NCBI GenBank assembly: GCA_947493575.1 | Contig: CANLRQ010000008.1 | Span: 61,974 to 125,973 of the forward strand | Source of the DNA: an uncultured Marinomonas sp. | GTDB lineage: Bacteria > Pseudomonadota > Gammaproteobacteria > Pseudomonadales > Marinomonadaceae | Reading direction: 5' to 3' | DNA: 64,000 nt | Part shown: positions 60,844-64,000 of the stretch, one piece after another | Layout: every line of letters begins with the position of its first letter | Position numbering within the stretch: the stretch's first letter is position 1 | The notes under the pieces: model-generated | The model's database searches: none | Told to the model about the DNA's origin: nothing | What the model saw: only the letters and a program-made list of their open reading frames with translations | Made by a program: the position numbers and the translations under genes

Positions 60844-61266
60844 GTGTTTAATCCTATTAAGTTATCTGATAATTATTATATTGCGCCTCAAATTTTTGAG
60901 AGTGATATTCAGTCCATTAAAGATATGGGATTTGATTTAGTTGTTAATAATCGTCCTGAAGGTGAGTCAGAAGATCAGCCGAAAGGGGAGGAGTTAAAGA
61001 AGGCTCTTGAAGAGGTTGGTTTGAAATATGCTGAAAACCCAATAGTGCTTTCATCTTTATCATTGAGTGAGTTAGATGTGCAGTCATCGACGTGTGTTAA
61101 TGGTGATAAAGTGTTGGCTTTTTGCCGAACTGGGACTCGCTCGTCAGTGTTGTGGGTCCTTAATAATGAGGGTGAATTAAACTCTTTTGATAATCTTGTT
61201 GGTCATGTGCAGGCATCTGGTATTGACTTAGCGCGCTGTATGGCTGTAATGGAAAAGTTGCGTTAA
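60844..61266 (+). CDS. DUF442 / TIGR01244-type phosphatase-like protein
   Basis: A 140-residue protein with a tyrosine-phosphatase-like fold: IAPQIFESDIQSIKDMGFDLVVNNRPEGESEDQP at the start and the phosphate-loop-like FCRTGTRSSVLW near residue 92, as in DUF442 proteins. These are sometimes fused to sulfur-metabolism enzymes; the physiological substrate is not established. Start is GTG at 60844, six bases after AAGGGG; a GTG two codons earlier overlaps that ribosome-binding site. ppiC ends 30 bases upstream, so the two may be cotranscribed. Confidence 0.82.
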   Translation: MFNPIKLSDNYYIAPQIFESDIQSIKDMGFDLVVNNRPEGESEDQPKGEELKKALEEVGLKYAENPIVLSSLSLSELDVQSSTCVNGDKVLAFCRTGTRSSVLWVLNNEGELNSFDNLVGHVQASGIDLARCMAVMEKLR

Positions 61267-61298
61267 GTTAGTAGCGAACAAAAGAATGGGTTTTGAAG

Positions 61299-61320
61299 AA
61301 GAGGCGAAAGCCTCTTTTTT
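61299..61320 (+). terminator. Terminator after the DUF442 gene
   Basis: AAGAGGC and GCCTCTT pair over a GAAA tetraloop, followed by a T-run. Confidence 0.9.
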
Positions 61321-61439
61321 GTGTTTAGCTCTTATTATTTTGAGTTGTCTTTTTAGTACCAAAGTACAGTAGTTTTGTTTGTCGTAATGGTCTATTTTAT
61401 GGGGTAATGAAAATTATTTTATAAAGGTTTGGTACGGCT

Positions 61440-64000
61440 ATGAGTGATAATCAGGTTTCATTTGCAACTTTAGGCAACGCTGTTGGTTTTGTAGTTCAAG
61501 TTAGTGGTGCGGTACGGGTTCAGTCTATTGACGGGCAAGAGCGCTCTGTAAATGTTGGAGACCCGATATTTTACGGTGAAACGATTGCCTCAACGCTAAA
61601 CGGTGCAGCCATAATAGAGTTTGTAGATGGAACTCAGGTTGTCATTGAAAGAGACTCTTTTGTAGAAATAACGGATGAAGTCTACGCAATTGGAGAAACA
61701 GAAGAACTTATAGCTGACTCGTCTTCTGATGTGGATGCTTTACAACAAGCAATCTTGGCTGGGGTCGATCCGACCTTGGTTCAAGACGCACCTGCTGCAG
61801 GTTCACAAGCTGATGATGATGGTGGTTTAGGTAGTTCAGCGTCTGTTGATAGAATTGGTGGAACAGCATTGCCTGAGTTTGGATATGATACTCAGTCTAA
61901 TGATGTAACTCTAAACGGCACTGATTTTGGTAATGCGGATATTGTTGAGGTTGAAAATGAAGTTAATAGACCCTCATCTTCTAGTGGTAGTTCGTCGAGT
62001 GTAGACCCTGACTCCGCTGTAGGGAGTATTAGTGATCCAACAGAAGCTCCGACTGAAGCTCCAACAGAAGCTCCAACAGAAACCCCGACTGAAGCTCCAA
62101 CAGAAACCCCGACTGAAGCTCCAACAGAAGCCCCGACTGAAGCACCAACAGAAGCTCCAACAGAAGCCCCGACTGAAGCTCCAACAGAAGCCCCGACTGA
62201 ATCTCCAACAGAAGCCCCGACTGAAGCTCCAACAGAAGTCCCGACTGAAGCTCCAACAGAAGCCCCGACTGAAGCTCCAACAGAAACCCCGACTGAAGCT
62301 CCGACTGAAGCTCCAACAGAAGCCCCGACTGAAGCACCAACAGAAGCCCCGACTGAAGCACCAACAGAAGCCCCTCTTCAGGCACCATCAGTAATCATTA
62401 CAGAAGATGTTAATGACGATGCTTTGCTTAGCGCAGCAGAATTAGATGGTGATGTGAATGTAACTATTTCTTTAACGGATACTGGTGCGGTTGAAGGTGA
62501 TGTTTTAACTGTCAACGGCTCAGATATTACATTAACGGCTGCCCATATTGCGTCGGATGAAGTGTTAACTACTGTAGTTGCACCAGCTGAAGGGGATACA
62601 TTAACAGTCGATGCTACTATTACAAATCAATCTGGCGTGGAGTCAGAAAAAGGAACGGATAGTGTTGTTTTAGACACCGTAGCTAGCTCTGGAACAGTTA
62701 CAGTAGATGCAATTACATCTGATGATGTAATTAATGCAGCAGAAGCAGCCGAGACGATTACGGTGACAGGTTCCGCTACTGGTGGTGACATATCAGAAGG
62801 CGATGTTGTTGCTATGACAATTAACGGTGCAGAATATAGTACTACTGTTGGTAGTGACGGTGTTTGGTCTGTTGATGTCTCTGGATCTGACTTAGCTGAA
62901 GACACTGCTTTTGATGCAGTTGTAAACTCTAGTGATGCCGTAGGTAATACAGTAGAAAGTACGGGTTCTTCTTCTCATACTATTGATCAAAGTGATTTGA
63001 CGGTGAGTTTGGATATTGACCCTGTCACTGAAGATTCTATTTTGAATGCTGCTGAGGCTGGTGCAGATGTCATTATTACAGGCTCTGTAGTTGGTGATGA
63101 CTTTGATAGTGGAACGGTTACTCTTACTGTCAATGATGTTGTTTATACTGGAACTCTTTCAGGTAATAGCTTCTCTATTTCTGTTGCGGGTAGTGACCTT
63201 GCTGCTGATTCTGATTCTACAGTTTCTGGTAGTGTGCAAGTGTCAAACAGTTTGGGTCAACAAGGTGTTGGTGACAGTACAGAAGTGTATTTTGTTGATA
63301 CATCTTCAAGAGCAACTATTAGAGTTAATTCAATTACATCGGATGATGTGATTGATGCAGGAGAAGCGACTGAAGTCGTCGCAGTTAGTGGTAGAGTAGG
63401 CTTTGATGCTTCTGCAGGTGATGTCGTTGTATTAACAGTTAATGATGTCACCTACTCTACAACAGTAAATGCAAACAAAACATGGACAGTAGATGTATCT
63501 GGGAATGATCTTGCTGCAGATACAACAATTGAGGCTAGCGTTTCTGGTATCGATGATGCTGGTAACCCTTATTCTGCAAACACTACCTCAACTCATACGG
63601 TAGACCTTGCTGCGACAGCGGGTACGGTGACGGTAGACGACATCACATCTGATGACGTGATCAACAACGCGGAAAGTGGTCAAACGATCGCGGTGACAGG
63701 TACGGCAACAGGTGGCGACATCGCAGAAGGCGATACGGTTACGCTTGAAATCAACGGCGAGACTTACACAACGACAGTCGGAGCAGACAATACTTGGTCT
63801 GTGGATGTTGCAGGTTCTGACTTGGCAGCGGATACGGCGTTCGACGCGGTTGTGAGCTCTTCTGATGACGCGGGCAACACAGTCGATACAACAGGTTCTT
63901 CAACTCATACGGTTGATACGTCTGCGACAGCGGGTACGGTGACGGTAGACGACATCACATCTGATGACGTGATCAACAACGCGGAAAGTGGTCAAACGAT
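61440..64000 (+). CDS. Giant LapA/RTX-type adhesin, N-terminal part, 3' end beyond window
   Basis: The frame opens at ATG 61440 and has no stop to the window edge (853 codons). Residues 1-125 resemble the LapA retention module: beta-rich GFVVQVSGAVRVQSIDGQ and GDPIFYGETIAS, a helix QQAILAGVDPTLVQ, then PAAG at 118-121. An acidic/Ser linker, 28 PTEA units (about 200-311) and Ig-like repeats of about 100 residues follow. The repeats carry the recurrent ITSDDVINAAE, GDVVxLTxNGxxYSTTV, WSVDVSGSDLA and DAVVxSSDxxGN. By family this would be held in the outer membrane during type I secretion and released by a LapG-type protease. RTX repeats and the secretion signal would be downstream, unseen. Confidence 0.88.
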   Translation, partial: MSDNQVSFATLGNAVGFVVQVSGAVRVQSIDGQERSVNVGDPIFYGETIASTLNGAAIIEFVDGTQVVIERDSFVEITDEVYAIGETEELIADSSSDVDALQQAILAGVDPTLVQDAPAAGSQADDDGGLGSSASVDRIGGTALPEFGYDTQSNDVTLNGTDFGNADIVEVENEVNRPSSSSGSSSSVDPDSAVGSISDPTEAPTEAPTEAPTETPTEAPTETPTEAPTEAPTEAPTEAPTEAPTEAPTEAPTESPTEAPTEAPTEVPTEAPTEAPTEAPTETPTEAPTEAPTEAPTEAPTEAPTEAPTEAPLQAPSVIITEDVNDDALLSAAELDGDVNVTISLTDTGAVEGDVLTVNGSDITLTAAHIASDEVLTTVVAPAEGDTLTVDATITNQSGVESEKGTDSVVLDTVASSGTVTVDAITSDDVINAAEAAETITVTGSATGGDISEGDVVAMTINGAEYSTTVGSDGVWSVDVSGSDLAEDTAFDAVVNSSDAVGNTVESTGSSSHTIDQSDLTVSLDIDPVTEDSILNAAEAGADVIITGSVVGDDFDSGTVTLTVNDVVYTGTLSGNSFSISVAGSDLAADSDSTVSGSVQVSNSLGQQGVGDSTEVYFVDTSSRATIRVNSITSDDVIDAGEATEVVAVSGRVGFDASAGDVVVLTVNDVTYSTTVNANKTWTVDVSGNDLAADTTIEASVSGIDDAGNPYSANTTSTHTVDLAATAGTVTVDDITSDDVINNAESGQTIAVTGTATGGDIAEGDTVTLEINGETYTTTVGADNTWSVDVAGSDLAADTAFDAVVSSSDDAGNTVDTTGSSTHTVDTSATAGTVTVDDITSDDVINNAESGQT
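61791..61802 (+). other. Candidate LapG cleavage site (PAAG) in the adhesin
   Basis: Codons 118-121 encode Pro-Ala-Ala-Gly, just after the helical QQAILAGVDPT segment. In Pseudomonas LapA the periplasmic protease LapG cuts within a TAAG motif at about residue 108, and related adhesins show variants with Pro or Ala first. Position and context agree; cleavage here is inference. Confidence 0.65.
62037..62372 (+). repeat. 28-unit tandem repeat, 12 bp (24-bp higher-order), encoding (PTEA)28
   Basis: Twenty-eight uninterrupted 12-base units encode Pro-Thr-Glu-Ala, with Thr, Ser or Val sometimes in the fourth position. Two codon versions (CCA ACA GAA and CCG ACT GAA) alternate for most of the array, giving a 24-base period with occasional phase slips (units 3-4, 10-11, 22-23). 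That pattern is what unequal exchange or replication slippage would leave. The segment encodes an extended acidic, proline-rich spacer between the retention module and the Ig-like domains. Confidence 0.95.
63610..64000 (+). repeat. 312-bp direct repeat of Ig-like module, cut by window end
   Basis: Bases 63610-63688 recur without mismatch at 63922-64000, an offset of 312 bases (104 codons). Each copy starts with CTGCGACAGCGGG and encodes the AGTVTVDDITSDDVINNAESG block. The window ends inside the second copy, so the array certainly continues to the right. Confidence 0.93.

Noticed and set aside
62029..62394. Long frames on both strands across the PTEA array (KLQQKPRL repeats forward; LLLELQSG repeats reverse)
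   Set aside because: They are other-frame readings of the 12-bp repeat; any frame stays open in such an array. The frame continuous with the adhesin from 61440 is the real one.

Overview
The window is an AT-rich bacterial chromosome segment of about 64 kb. It is almost entirely housekeeping genes, with one accessory-type giant surface protein starting at the right edge. Gene content and order (orn / tsaE-amiC-mutL-miaA-hfq-hflX-hflK-hflC-DUF2065-hisZ-purA; a complete mraZ-to-lpxC division and cell-wall cluster; secA-argJ-mutT; queA-tgt-yajC-secD-secF) indicate a gammaproteobacterium. The marine signs are a second EF-G of the Vibrio/Shewanella type, DUF2986, a MotA/MotB pair and a LapA-type adhesin. 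Together they suggest a marine member of the Oceanospirillales, perhaps Marinomonas-like. The genus is an inference from gene order and protein resemblance, not a database result.

Layout. 1-3.7 kb: 3' part of rsmI, a DEAD-box helicase, a DUF1456 gene, rluF and a small DUF2986 gene. 3.8 kb: tRNA-Leu(CAA) on the minus strand with its own promoter and terminator. 4-9.5 kb: queA-tgt-yajC-secD-secF, with a terminator-like hairpin inside the operon between yajC and secD. 9.6-12 kb: psd and an HDOD-domain gene on the minus strand. 12-14 kb: motA-motB, divergent from the HDOD gene across a perfect palindrome. 14-15.6 kb: divergent rsgA and orn. 15.7-27.1 kb: the tsaE-to-purA run. 27.3-29.3 kb: a CpxR/CpxA-like two-component pair. 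29.36-29.71 kb: RNase P RNA. 29.9-47.5 kb: the dcw cluster (mraZ rsmH ftsL ftsI murE murF mraY murD ftsW murG murC ddlB ftsQ ftsA ftsZ lpxC), with tiny gaps or overlaps and a MraZ-box-like repeat in front. 47.7-54.2 kb: a minus-strand block (fusA2; CPA2 antiporter with a YgiM-like SH3 protein; cysI-DUF934) between lpxC and secA. 54.4-59.6 kb: nfuA, secA, argJ, mutT. 59.6-61.3 kb: a tandem-receiver protein, ppiC and a DUF442 gene.

61.4 kb to the end: the N-terminal 853 codons of a LapA/RTX-type adhesin, with the frame still open at the edge. It has a retention module with a PAAG LapG-type cleavage site, a 28-unit Pro-Thr-Glu-Ala linker, and about 100-residue Ig-like repeats. The last repeats are nearly identical at DNA level (312-bp period) and use visibly more GC-rich codons than the first ones. 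This is the most unusual part of the window.

Many starts are GTG or TTG (rluF, secF, psd, miaA, hflX, ftsL, murG, DUF442 gene). No CRISPR array, insertion sequence, integrase or phage gene was seen. Residue positions are hand-counted and approximate.
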